Shown here piece after piece: positions 1 to 6,965 of a stretch of 8,089 bases of DNA. Each line of letters opens with the position of its first letter. Position 1 is the first letter of the stretch. The notes beneath the pieces were generated by a model that saw nothing but the letters and a program-made list of their open reading frames with translations, was not told where the DNA came from and made no database searches. The translations under genes were made by a program, and so were the position numbers. Source of the stretch: CAZESH01 sp964514665 (GTDB lineage Bacteria > Bacillota > Bacilli > Paenibacillales > KCTC-25726); contig CAZESH010000204.1 of the NCBI GenBank assembly GCA_964514665.1, positions 1 through 8,089 on the forward strand. Direction: 5' to 3'.

Positions 1-531
1 GTGGTAGCACTCTTCATAACCCGGCAGCGAATAGATGTTTCCATCGGGAGCAGTTACTGCCGTTTTCAAAACCGGTGTTTGTTCGAAAGCAGCTTGAATG
101 TTGGGCCCGTATTCTTTAATCAGATCATTCAGCGGAATCAGCACACCGCCCTTGCCATATTTGATTTGGTCATTCTGGTTGAAGTCGCCTGCAAAAAATA
201 CATCCGGATAGTTTCCACTGGCCAAAAGCAGTTGTTGTTTTTCCACCGCACTATCTTCAGGAGCCAGTGTCCACTTGATATTCACGTTGAATTTTTTATC
301 TACAAATTTTGTCAAATCGTTGTTGTCATAGTCCTGAATTGCAGAGGATTGAAATGAAAAGGCGTTTAGCGTCACCGGCTCCGACGAGCCATTTTCTTTT
401 GAACTTGTATCTGCTGAAGGAGATGATGAAGCTGTTCCAGACGTAGAAGCATCACTTTCCCCTTTGCTGCAGCCGGCCAATAAAATGGTCAAACCAAAAA
501 CCAGAACAAACATTACGAATGCCTTTTTCAA
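1..531 (-). CDS. Extracellular solute-binding lipoprotein of an LplA/YtcQ-type sugar ABC importer (N-terminal part, cut by window edge)
   Basis: This is the ligand-binding component of the importer whose permeases lie just upstream; it should be anchored to the outer face of the membrane. The reading frame begins at a TTG (531-529) and stays open to base 1, giving 177 residues of a protein that in this family is usually about 500-560 long. Residues 1-20 form a lipoprotein signal (Lys-Lys, then a hydrophobic stretch) ending in the lipobox LLAGC, with Cys21 as the lipidated residue. A Ser/Thr-rich linker covers about residues 22-52, followed by the mature fold with LLASGNYPDVFF, typical of LplA-like proteins. 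The TTG start is supported by AAGGAGG at 547-541, nine bases upstream. The in-frame Met7 would lose the positively charged signal region. The gene follows the second permease after a 106-base spacer. The family is clear; the ligand is unknown. Confidence 0.9.
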   Translation of the reverse strand, partial: MKKAFVMFVLVFGLTILLAGCSKGESDASTSGTASSSPSADTSSKENGSSEPVTLNAFSFQSSAIQDYDNNDLTKFVDKKFNVNIKWTLAPEDSAVEKQQLLLASGNYPDVFFAGDFNQNDQIKYGKGGVLIPLNDLIKEYGPNIQAAFEQTPVLKTAVTAPDGNIYSLPGYEECYH

Positions 532-540
532 GAGAAATGC

Positions 541-547
541 CCTCCTT
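541..547 (-). promoter_or_regulatory. Ribosome binding site of the binding-protein gene
   Basis: AAGGAGG on the minus strand lies nine bases before the TTG at 531. It decides the start, since no in-frame ATG upstream keeps the lipoprotein signal intact. Confidence 0.8.
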
Positions 548-551
548 TTAA

Positions 552-581
552 TTTTCCTTGCATGTCATTTCCTTGCATGTC
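552..581 (-). repeat. Tandem 15-bp direct repeat upstream of the binding-protein gene
   Basis: On the minus strand GACATGCAAGGAAAT (581-567) is followed directly by GACATGCAAGGAAAA (566-552), so two 15-base units differ only at the last base. The repeat lies between the second permease gene and the binding-protein ribosome site. It may be a slippage duplication or part of an intergenic control element; no function can be assigned. Confidence 0.85.
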
Positions 582-637
582 CATTAAACTTGGCAAAACG
601 GCCTTCCTCTTCACCTCCCTTCAAGTCCATGGATTCT

Positions 638-1531
638 TCAGCCTTTAAGGGAACCAATCATTACGCCTTTCACGAAATGCTTTTGAATAAAAGGATATAC
701 CATCATCACCGGAAGACTGGCAACTACAATCAATGCGTACTTAAGAAGCTCTGCCATTTCCTGAAGCTTCATCATTCGCTGCACATTCGTGGTGATCATA
801 GATCTCGGCTGATTTAGAATGAGAATATTGCGAAGAACCAACTGCAGTGGAAATTTGTCTTTGGAATTTAGGTAAATTAACGCATCAAAATACGCATTCC
901 AATTGTACACGGCATACATGAGAACCAGGACAGCAATAATCGGTTTGGAAAGCGGCAGAACGACGGTCCAGAACGTTCTTAGTTCGCTGCATCCGTCAAG
1001 CTCAGCTGCTTCATACAATTCGGTCGGAATCGTCGCCTGGAAAAAAGTGCGGGCAATGATAACTTGAAATACCATCATAGCCTGGGGCAAAATTAGCGCC
1101 AAACGCGTATCCAAGATCCCTAGCGATTTTACGAGGAGGTAAGTGGGGATCAAGCCTCCGTTAAAAAACATCGTGAAGACAATGATTCCCATCAGCAGCC
1201 CTCGTCCGAATAATTCTTTGCGGGCTAAGGGATAGGCCATAAAGACCGTAAGGGTTACCTGCACCAGAGTTCCGACAACAGTGTAAAATAAAGAATTTCC
1301 ATAACCTGTCAATATCTGATCACTGGAAAAAATTTCCTTATAAGCGATTAGCGTCGGCTTAATGGGAAAGATCGTTACTTGCCCGGATATTACCGCTTGA
1401 TAATCACTGAACGATGCACTGATGATATGCAAAAGCGGATACCCTACAATAATAAGAACAATCCCCAAAAAGATATAAATCACTGTAAGAAATATACGGT
1501 CAAAAGTCGTTTCTTTAATCGCGTTATTCAT
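638..1531 (-). CDS. Carbohydrate ABC transporter permease, LplC/YtcP type
   Basis: This is the second membrane subunit of the sugar importer (binding-protein-dependent transport inner-membrane family). It has 297 residues, the usual length. Hydrophobic segments lie near residues 12-40, 78-100, 110-133, 143-162, 196-216 and 262-282, consistent with six membrane helices. The cytoplasmic EAA loop that contacts the ATPase starts at Glu174 (YEAAELDG) and ends in LPLSKP. The segment FFNGGLIPTYL (about 122-132) and the C-terminus QKHFVKGVMIGSLKG are hallmarks of the YtcP/LplC branch. The ATG start has AAGGAG at 1548-1543; an overlapping ATG at 1536 runs into a stop after two codons. It lies 30 bases after the first permease, and the two should form a heterodimer with a shared MsmX-like ATPase, since no ATPase gene is present here. 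Confidence 0.95.
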   Translation of the reverse strand: MNNAIKETTFDRIFLTVIYIFLGIVLIIVGYPLLHIISASFSDYQAVISGQVTIFPIKPTLIAYKEIFSSDQILTGYGNSLFYTVVGTLVQVTLTVFMAYPLARKELFGRGLLMGIIVFTMFFNGGLIPTYLLVKSLGILDTRLALILPQAMMVFQVIIARTFFQATIPTELYEAAELDGCSELRTFWTVVLPLSKPIIAVLVLMYAVYNWNAYFDALIYLNSKDKFPLQLVLRNILILNQPRSMITTNVQRMMKLQEMAELLKYALIVVASLPVMMVYPFIQKHFVKGVMIGSLKG

Positions 1532-1561
1532 TTCATCCGTTTCTCCTTCGCTTATCAGACG

Positions 1562-2515
1562 TTACCATAAGCTGTGCTCCGATATTTTTCTGGAAATCGT
1601 GTTAACCAGAATCAACAACGTAAAGGTGATCACAGAGTTGAAAACGCCAATTGCCGCGGAAAAGCTGTAGTTTGCGTTAATTAATCCAACCTTGTACACA
1701 TAAGTTGCGATGACTTCCGAGCTTGGTAAATTCAGATTGTTTTGCAGCAGGAAAGTCTTTTCGAAACCAACATTTAAAATATCTCCCGCACTCAAAATCA
1801 ACAAAACAACGATCGCCGGCGTGATTCCAGGCAAATCGATGTGAATCATTTTCTGCAAACGGTTGGCTCCGTCCACACGGGCCGCTTCATACAAATCCGG
1901 ACTGATACCTGCCAATGCCGCAAAATAAATAATAGATGCATATCCTGTATGCTGCCACATATCGGTTAAGGAATAGACATATTTAAAATCATCTGCGACG
2001 CCAAGGAAATTTATAGGTTTAATTCCCAGGGATTGAAAGAGTCTGCCGATTTCTCCATGGGTGGGAGACAAGAACAGCAGGATCATCCCGCACATGACCA
2101 CTGTGGAAATAAAATGAGGCGCATAGGTGATCATTTGCACGGTTTTTTTGAATATTCCCATTCGGATTTCATTCAAAAATAAAGCTAAAATAATGGGTGC
2201 AGGGAAATTAAAAAGCAAAGTGAGCAGACTGATTTCAAACGTATTTCGGATGATTCTGCCGGCGAACGGGGAATGGAAAAATGACTCAAAATGTTTAAAT
2301 CCAACCCATTCGCTTCCCCATATGCCTTTGACAAAGTTGTAATCCTTAAACGCGATCTGCACGCCAAACATCGGAATATATTTAAAAATGATGAGATAGG
2401 TGAGCGGAAGCGCGATGAGCAAATACAACTGCCAGTATCGTTTGATTCTAATCCAATTGGACGTTCTATGAATCTTTACCGGTATGGCGGAAGGAGTGGA
2501 AGGTACTGGTTTCAT
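1562..2515 (-). CDS. Sugar ABC transporter permease, LplB/YteP type
   Basis: This is the first membrane subunit of the importer. It has 317 residues with a basic N-terminal tail (about 1-28). Hydrophobic segments lie near 29-50, 93-114, 134-150, 190-203, 232-244 and 285-305. The EAA loop starts at Glu210 (YEAARVDG) and ends near LPGITP. The stretch GFEKTFLLQNNLNLPSSEV (about 250-268), followed by TYVYKVGL, is characteristic of LplB/YteP proteins. The ATG start has GGAGG at 2530-2526, ten bases upstream, directly after the stop of the preceding enzyme gene (15-base gap), which ties transport to the catabolic genes in one transcript. Import of a di- or oligosaccharide, or of a modified sugar, is typical for this family; the actual substrate is unknown. 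Confidence 0.95.
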   Translation of the reverse strand: MKPVPSTPSAIPVKIHRTSNWIRIKRYWQLYLLIALPLTYLIIFKYIPMFGVQIAFKDYNFVKGIWGSEWVGFKHFESFFHSPFAGRIIRNTFEISLLTLLFNFPAPIILALFLNEIRMGIFKKTVQMITYAPHFISTVVMCGMILLFLSPTHGEIGRLFQSLGIKPINFLGVADDFKYVYSLTDMWQHTGYASIIYFAALAGISPDLYEAARVDGANRLQKMIHIDLPGITPAIVVLLILSAGDILNVGFEKTFLLQNNLNLPSSEVIATYVYKVGLINANYSFSAAIGVFNSVITFTLLILVNTISRKISEHSLW

Positions 2516-2530
2516 GAAGCTTATTCCTCC

Positions 2531-3343
2531 TCAGGATTTTTTGAGATATTGCCGGATGTAATGACCGTTTTCTATCGTTACCGCATCCGGTTCGCTTTCC
2601 GCCCTTTCCGATTCTTCCTCAACCATGATCCACCCATCATATCCGGTAGATTTCAAATAACTTGTAACTTCCGGATGGGCAATCACACCTCTCCCCATTG
2701 CCGTCCATACTTGATCAGCCGAAATGTCCTTAAAGTGACAATGCTTGACAAGGGGACGATTGCCCCGAATCACTTCCAAAGGATCCATTCCACCGTTGGC
2801 GATATGTCCGGTATCGGGACAGTAGCCCACATAATGGGTATTCAATCCTGAAAACATCACTTGGTAATCCTCTGCAGTGCGGAATACGGAACCTTCCGGT
2901 GAATTCGGATGAAAGGCGCAGATTATGCCCTGTTCAGAAGCCCGCTGTGCCACAGCATTCACACATTTCAGGCAATTGTCCTGCCTGATTCGCAAGTTTG
3001 AGCGGTCTTTTCCTGGAAGCTGCACCAAAATCAGTTTTGCCTCGGGAAAACGATTTAAAAAATGGATCAATCGATCAGCTTCCTGTTTTTCTTCCGCCGT
3101 CTCCTCAGGATGCAGCCATGGAAGCGCTAACGTAAGTGCCGCTAATTTCAGATGGTGTTTCTTCAATGATTCGCCAAACGAATCGGCATTATCGTAGAAA
3201 TCTCCCAGCATGCAAACTTCCGCTTCCAACCCCTCAAATCCGCCGCTCTCCTGAACCGTATCCATAATCGCTCCCAATTGATTTTTGTACTTCTCATAAG
3301 ACATTTGCCAGGTATAAGTTTGGCAGCCAAACCGGATGGACAT
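2531..3343 (-). CDS. Sugar phosphate isomerase/epimerase family TIM-barrel protein, IolE (inosose dehydratase)-like
   Basis: This is a 270-residue cytoplasmic protein of the xylose-isomerase-like TIM-barrel (AP endonuclease 2) superfamily. The N-terminus FGCQTYTWQM (5-14), FHPNSPEGS (144-152), PDTGHIANGGMDP (176-188), HCHFKD (201-206) and the final-strand MVEEE (240-244) follow the pattern of IolE/inosose dehydratase and related keto-sugar enzymes. Likely metal or substrate ligands are His145, Asp177, His180, His203 and Glu242 or Glu243. Unlike the canonical epimerases, the first ligand position is His145 rather than Glu, as in IolE-type HPH motifs. The start has AGGAGG at 3360-3355 inside the end of the preceding gene; the stop-to-start gap is three bases, suggesting translational coupling. 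Dehydration or isomerisation of a keto-inositol or keto-sugar is a reasonable guess. The superfamily call is firm, the exact reaction is not. Confidence 0.85.
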   Translation of the reverse strand: MSIRFGCQTYTWQMSYEKYKNQLGAIMDTVQESGGFEGLEAEVCMLGDFYDNADSFGESLKKHHLKLAALTLALPWLHPEETAEEKQEADRLIHFLNRFPEAKLILVQLPGKDRSNLRIRQDNCLKCVNAVAQRASEQGIICAFHPNSPEGSVFRTAEDYQVMFSGLNTHYVGYCPDTGHIANGGMDPLEVIRGNRPLVKHCHFKDISADQVWTAMGRGVIAHPEVTSYLKSTGYDGWIMVEEESERAESEPDAVTIENGHYIRQYLKKS

Positions 3344-3346
3344 AAA

Positions 3347-4243
3347 TTACGACACCTCCTTGATTCGATCGCGGATAAAAGGTACAGCCGCACGTCCCCA
3401 TTCCTCAACCTCAGCATTAAAGCAAAAGTCGACGCACCACCATTCCAACCGGGAGATCGCAGGTTTCAATGCCGTCAATACGGACTTGAAATCGACCAAT
3501 CCGCGGCCAAACGCCTCATGTGTGCTGGTTTCATCATCATGTAGGGTACCGTCGGAATCGATCAAATGGAAATGCCCGATATGATTTTCCAGCAGCTTGG
3601 CATATTCTACCACGCCTCCGTTAAGAACTTCTTTCGTCCCGGATTGGCGTGCCGCTGCGACTCCGCTCATATACGCATGGCTGGTGTCAAACAAAACTTG
3701 AAACGCCGGGTTCCCCACTTCCTCCACCAATCGCTTTACTTCACTGGGTTTATTCAGCCAAAATCCCGGTTCAAATTCCCAAGCGATGGTCATACCTTCT
3801 TGTTCTGCCAATTCGGCGCTGGCACGCCAAGTTGAGACCAGACGGGAAAAACGTTCTGCATAAATCGTATCTGACAATGCTTCCGGCGGGCTGACTGTGT
3901 CTACACGAATAATAGTGGTGTCAAGCTCATGGGCAAAATCGATAAACCGTTTCATTTCCTCTAAATATTGGTTTTGATCGATTATGGAAGGGGGAACCGA
4001 GTGAAAGCTTGGTGCATATCCCGATATTCCCAATCCATAAGAACGTATTTCATTCATCAGTGCTTTTCGCTTTTGCGGCGTATCGTAATCATCCGGATTG
4101 GGATGCGGGTGAAAGCCATTGACCTCCACTCCGTCATAACCCGCTTTACTGGCATATTTCAAAATGCGGGAGAAATCCCAGGGCGCTTTGGAAAACGGAC
4201 CAAATGCAAATGCCCAAGAACCAATGGATATTTTCGGATTCAC
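3347..4243 (-). CDS. Sugar phosphate isomerase/epimerase family TIM-barrel protein
   Basis: This is a xylose-isomerase-like TIM-barrel protein, 298 residues from the GTG at 4243. The N-terminal strand ISIGSWAFAFGPF, YDGVEVNGFHPHP (about 36-48), AWEFEPGF (154-161), LFDTSHAY (184-191) and GHFHLIDSDG (223-232) give the metal site of this superfamily: Glu156, Asp186, His189 and His226. The last strand reads LEWWCVDF (266-273), where Asp272 sits in the place usually held by the fourth ligand Glu. The start is ambiguous: GTG 4252 overlaps the ribosome site, TTG 4249 lies five bases after AAGGAG (4260-4255), and GTG 4243 lies eight bases after GAGAGG. GTG 4243 was chosen, with TTG 4249 as the alternative. 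It lies 19 bases after the hydrolase gene and 3 before the IolE-like gene. Isomerase, epimerase or lyase action on a sugar is likely; the substrate is unknown. Confidence 0.85.
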   Translation of the reverse strand: MNPKISIGSWAFAFGPFSKAPWDFSRILKYASKAGYDGVEVNGFHPHPNPDDYDTPQKRKALMNEIRSYGLGISGYAPSFHSVPPSIIDQNQYLEEMKRFIDFAHELDTTIIRVDTVSPPEALSDTIYAERFSRLVSTWRASAELAEQEGMTIAWEFEPGFWLNKPSEVKRLVEEVGNPAFQVLFDTSHAYMSGVAAARQSGTKEVLNGGVVEYAKLLENHIGHFHLIDSDGTLHDDETSTHEAFGRGLVDFKSVLTALKPAISRLEWWCVDFCFNAEVEEWGRAAVPFIRDRIKEVS

Positions 4244-4251
4244 GTCCAACA

Positions 4252-4260
4252 CCTCTCCTT
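4252..4260 (-). promoter_or_regulatory. Ribosome binding site with ambiguous start choice
   Basis: The minus strand reads AAGGAGAGG, which can pair in two registers (AAGGAG or GAGAGG). It is followed by three in-frame non-ATG codons: GTG 4252, TTG 4249 and GTG 4243. Spacing disfavours GTG 4252; the other two are both possible. Confidence 0.65.
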
Positions 4261-4262
4261 GT

Positions 4263-5066
4263 TTACTGATTGTGGCGAACTAAAAATTCCAGCGTCTTCC
4301 GATTAAATTCTTCCAATCTTTCCCAATGATGCGTATGACCGGCATCGGGAAACACCAACAGCTCCGAATCGCAAATTTCCTTGGCTATGGATTGGGAATA
4401 GTGCAGTGGAGTAAAGATATCTTTATCCCCCGAAGCAATAAGTACGGGTGCTTGAATGGCAGACAATCTTCCCTTGGTGTCGTGTGTCTTGCAGGCTTCA
4501 CATTGCGCTTGAAAGGCATGGACCGGCATTGGAAAAGGATTGTTCTTGCCTGCCTCCTCTCTTGCCAGAAGATCATCCATGCAGCGGTTGTGATAATCCG
4601 GCGTGAAAATCCATAACTGCAATAGACGAGTGAAAGCGATGGGATCGGATGTAGCAATCAGGGACTTGAACATATCGAATACTCGATCGGTATAGGGGTC
4701 ACAACGGTCCCAAGAGGCGATCAGCGTCAGAGTCTTGATGATTCCCGGATACGCCAACGCCAATTCCTGGGCGATTCCGCTGCCCATCGATATACCGGAA
4801 ATATGTGCCTTGTCTATTTGAAGCGCTTTCAATAAACCTGCGATATCTTCCGCCATCATCCGCGTGCTGTAAGGACCTTCCGGCTTGTCGGAACGGCCGG
4901 CGCCGCGGTTATCAACCAAGATGCAGCGAAAATGATCTTCATATGCCTTAACATGGTCTTCCCACATGGAGCCGTCCGCGCCGAGCCCCATAATCAAGAT
5001 TAATGGTTCCCCGCTGCCTCTTTCTTCATAATGCATTTGGATGCCATTCGTCATTACCTTCGGCAT
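4263..5066 (-). CDS. Alpha/beta-fold hydrolase (3-oxoadipate enol-lactonase/esterase-like)
   Basis: This is a 267-residue alpha/beta hydrolase of the usual length for the lactonase/esterase group. The oxyanion region is LIMGLGADGSMW (24-35). The strand-turn VDNRGAGRSDKP (51-62) is typical of the family. The nucleophile elbow is GISMG with Ser93, the acid is Asp216 in SGDKDIFTP, and the base is His244 in DAGHTHHW, so the catalytic triad is complete. No signal peptide is seen, so it should act in the cytosol. It has AGAGGTGA about eight bases before its ATG and lies 16 bases after the epimerase gene. Within a sugar-catabolic operon the attractive role is opening a sugar lactone made by the dehydrogenase, or removing an acyl group from an imported glycan. 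The fold and catalytic residues are clear; the substrate is inference, and a general esterase is possible. Confidence 0.9.
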   Translation of the reverse strand: MPKVMTNGIQMHYEERGSGEPLILIMGLGADGSMWEDHVKAYEDHFRCILVDNRGAGRSDKPEGPYSTRMMAEDIAGLLKALQIDKAHISGISMGSGIAQELALAYPGIIKTLTLIASWDRCDPYTDRVFDMFKSLIATSDPIAFTRLLQLWIFTPDYHNRCMDDLLAREEAGKNNPFPMPVHAFQAQCEACKTHDTKGRLSAIQAPVLIASGDKDIFTPLHYSQSIAKEICDSELLVFPDAGHTHHWERLEEFNRKTLEFLVRHNQ

Positions 5067-5082
5067 TATCTCTTCACCTCTT

Positions 5083-5931
5083 TCATCCTTTCAACTGGCT
5101 TCGAATAAAGGCAATCCCTTTACGTGCCGCATCATCATTGTGTTCAGAAAATGAACGCCACAGATGCAGCCGCGATATCAAACCGGGAACGGTTTGACCA
5201 AAAGCCTCGATTGTAACCCAGCCGTCATAGGAAATATCCTTTAAGGTTCGGAAAATATCGGCCGGAATCGCATGGCCGCTTCCAGGCACGCCGCGATTAT
5301 TTTCGGAAATGTGCACATGCAAAATGTTTGCCGCGGCATTTCTCCAAGCATCAGCTGTATCAGCCTCTTCAATATTGCCATGATGCGTATCTGCTAGGAG
5401 ACCGACATTGGGAAGATCAATTGCTCTGACGATGGAAGTACCGTCGGCCAATGTATTCGCCATATACATCTCAAACCGATTCAACGGTTCCAGTGCAATT
5501 TTGATTCCCAGGGAATGGGCGAATTCACCGACTTCCCGCAGCGTCTCCACAACATAGCGTCGTTCGTCATCCTCGGGCGCTTTTCCTGAGAATTTGCCGA
5601 GACCTTGAAACAAAGGACCACAAAGAAGATCCGCACCTAACTCTTTTGTGTTCAGGAGTGCTTCTTTCAACAGTTGAATCGCAGCGTTTCGCAGGTTTTT
5701 CTCTCGACTGGATGGATCCGCCACAGCTGCATCTAACGCAGAGATCGTCGTGCGGCCCAATTCCAATTCATCAAGCTTTTGTCCCAACTCCCTGGCTCCG
5801 GACTTATCCAGCGAGTCAATCGGGATTTCGACACCGTCGAAACCCCATTGCTTGATCCTTTCCAGCAGTTCTCCATGTTCATCGGCTCGTGGTTGATCCG
5901 TCCAAAGAAGCAGATTCATTCCGATTTTCAT
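5083..5931 (-). CDS. D-tagatose/D-psicose (allulose) 3-epimerase-like sugar epimerase
   Basis: This is a 282-residue TIM-barrel protein, close in length to the roughly 290-residue ketose 3-epimerases. Key motifs are EPLNRFE (148-154), LADTHHGNIEE (179-189), HVHISENNRG (205-214) and TIEAFG (240-245). These give the full metal set Glu148, Asp181, His207 and Glu242, with substrate-contact residues Glu154, His184 and Arg213. From memory of the Pseudomonas cichorii D-tagatose 3-epimerase (Glu152, Glu158, Asp185, His188, His211, Arg217, Glu246), every one is shifted by exactly four. Such enzymes invert C3 of ketoses through a metal-bound enediolate, with two catalytic Glu residues (here 148 and 242). 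The ATG lies four bases after the dehydrogenase stop, with GGGAG seven bases upstream. This is the best-resolved function in the operon; which ketose it uses (L-ribulose, D-tagatose, psicose or another) cannot be told. Confidence 0.88.
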   Translation of the reverse strand: MKIGMNLLLWTDQPRADEHGELLERIKQWGFDGVEIPIDSLDKSGARELGQKLDELELGRTTISALDAAVADPSSREKNLRNAAIQLLKEALLNTKELGADLLCGPLFQGLGKFSGKAPEDDERRYVVETLREVGEFAHSLGIKIALEPLNRFEMYMANTLADGTSIVRAIDLPNVGLLADTHHGNIEEADTADAWRNAAANILHVHISENNRGVPGSGHAIPADIFRTLKDISYDGWVTIEAFGQTVPGLISRLHLWRSFSEHNDDAARKGIAFIRSQLKG

Positions 5932-5935
5932 GCCA

Positions 5936-6928
5936 TCACTCCCATGGTTTCAAGATAATTTTGGCATTGTTTTGAGATGCGGACATTTCAAAAGCTTCTT
6001 GAATTTGGCTCATCGGATACACATGCGTGATAAATTTGTCCAACAGCGGGAAGTTCTGAATAATATGCATGATTTTCGGATATACATTGAGATTGTAATG
6101 CCAGGAGCCCATTAAAGAGATGCCTTTACGGATCAGATCCTGACTGATCCTAATCGGCGTTTCCTGTCCACATTCTCCGACGAAAGCAACTTTCCCAAGC
6201 CGTTTAACCGAATCGATTTGCAGACGGTGGGCGGCAACGACACCGGAACAATCAATCCCGTAATCGGGTCCTTTGCCGTCCGTTAGCGCCTTGATTTCTT
6301 TAACCGCATTCTCATTCATGGGATCGATGATGTGATCGGCCCCGAGTTCTTTCGCAAGTTTGATGCGGTATTCGTTCATCTCCACGGCAATGACTTTCGC
6401 ACCGCGGTATTTGGCGTTAATGACGGCACCGATTCCAACCGGACCAAGCCCTGTAATCAGGACAGTAGAGAATGCGTCCACGCCCATTCTTTCAAATGCG
6501 CCAAGAGAGGGACCAAGCCCGCATAAAGCGAGCGAAGCTTTCTCGTACGGTACCCCGTCCGGTATTTTCGGCAATATCCAAGACGGTTTTGCAATATATT
6601 GGGAGTAGGTACCGGCATGATAATCCAGGGTGTGCTCGCAATGGATGTAATCGCCAGAAACGCAGTATTCGCACTCCCCGCATGGATATTGGGGCATCAC
6701 GACTACCCGGTCTCCAACCTTGACTTTGCTGCCTGGAGCAACCTCAACCACTTCTCCTGCAGCTTCATGACCGAGGTTGCAATGCTCGCCTCCTTGAGTA
6801 AACACCTTGTATTCAGTGCACATCGGGCATGCATGTATTTTGACTAAAGCCCATCCTTCCTGAAGCTTCGGCTTTTCAACATCGATTAATACAGCCCGTC
6901 TTTCTCCATTTATCATGACTTGTTTCAT
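5936..6928 (-). CDS. Zinc-dependent medium-chain alcohol/polyol dehydrogenase
   Basis: This is a 330-residue medium-chain dehydrogenase (GroES-like domain, then Rossmann domain), slightly shorter than the common 340-350. Catalytic zinc ligands are probably Cys37 (in PMCTEY), His54 with Glu55 (GHEAAGE), and Cys136. Structural zinc is held by Cys83, Cys86, Cys89 and Cys97 in the classic spacing. The nucleotide-binding motif GLGPVG is at 160-165, and the acidic Glu183 at the end of the second Rossmann strand favours NAD over NADP. The familiar CG(S/T)D after the first zinc Cys is replaced by CTEY. The start ATG has GGAGAGG seven bases upstream; the gap to the preceding gene is 37 bases. It would oxidise a hydroxyl of a polyol, inositol or sugar (or reduce the ketone) and supply a keto-sugar for the neighbouring TIM-barrel enzymes. 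The exact substrate is unknown. Confidence 0.92.
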   Translation of the reverse strand: MKQVMINGERRAVLIDVEKPKLQEGWALVKIHACPMCTEYKVFTQGGEHCNLGHEAAGEVVEVAPGSKVKVGDRVVVMPQYPCGECEYCVSGDYIHCEHTLDYHAGTYSQYIAKPSWILPKIPDGVPYEKASLALCGLGPSLGAFERMGVDAFSTVLITGLGPVGIGAVINAKYRGAKVIAVEMNEYRIKLAKELGADHIIDPMNENAVKEIKALTDGKGPDYGIDCSGVVAAHRLQIDSVKRLGKVAFVGECGQETPIRISQDLIRKGISLMGSWHYNLNVYPKIMHIIQNFPLLDKFITHVYPMSQIQEAFEMSASQNNAKIILKPWE

Positions 6929-6965
6929 TTATAAACCTCTCCATTTCCTTAAAAAATTATTTAAA

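Noticed and set aside
1..357. Plus-strand open frame at the left edge
   Set aside because: It is antisense to the binding-protein gene, which has a lipobox and family motifs; the plus-strand translation has no recognisable features.
552..581. CRISPR-like repeat
   Set aside because: There are only two adjacent 15-base units with no spacer between them; this is a simple tandem duplication.
464..817. Plus-strand open frame spanning the spacer and the permease 3' end
   Set aside because: It overlaps the binding-protein start and the permease C-terminus on the other strand, has no ribosome site and has an implausible composition.
2291..2851. Long plus-strand open frame (186 codons)
   Set aside because: It is antisense to the first permease and the IolE-like gene, both of which have strong family motifs and ribosome sites.
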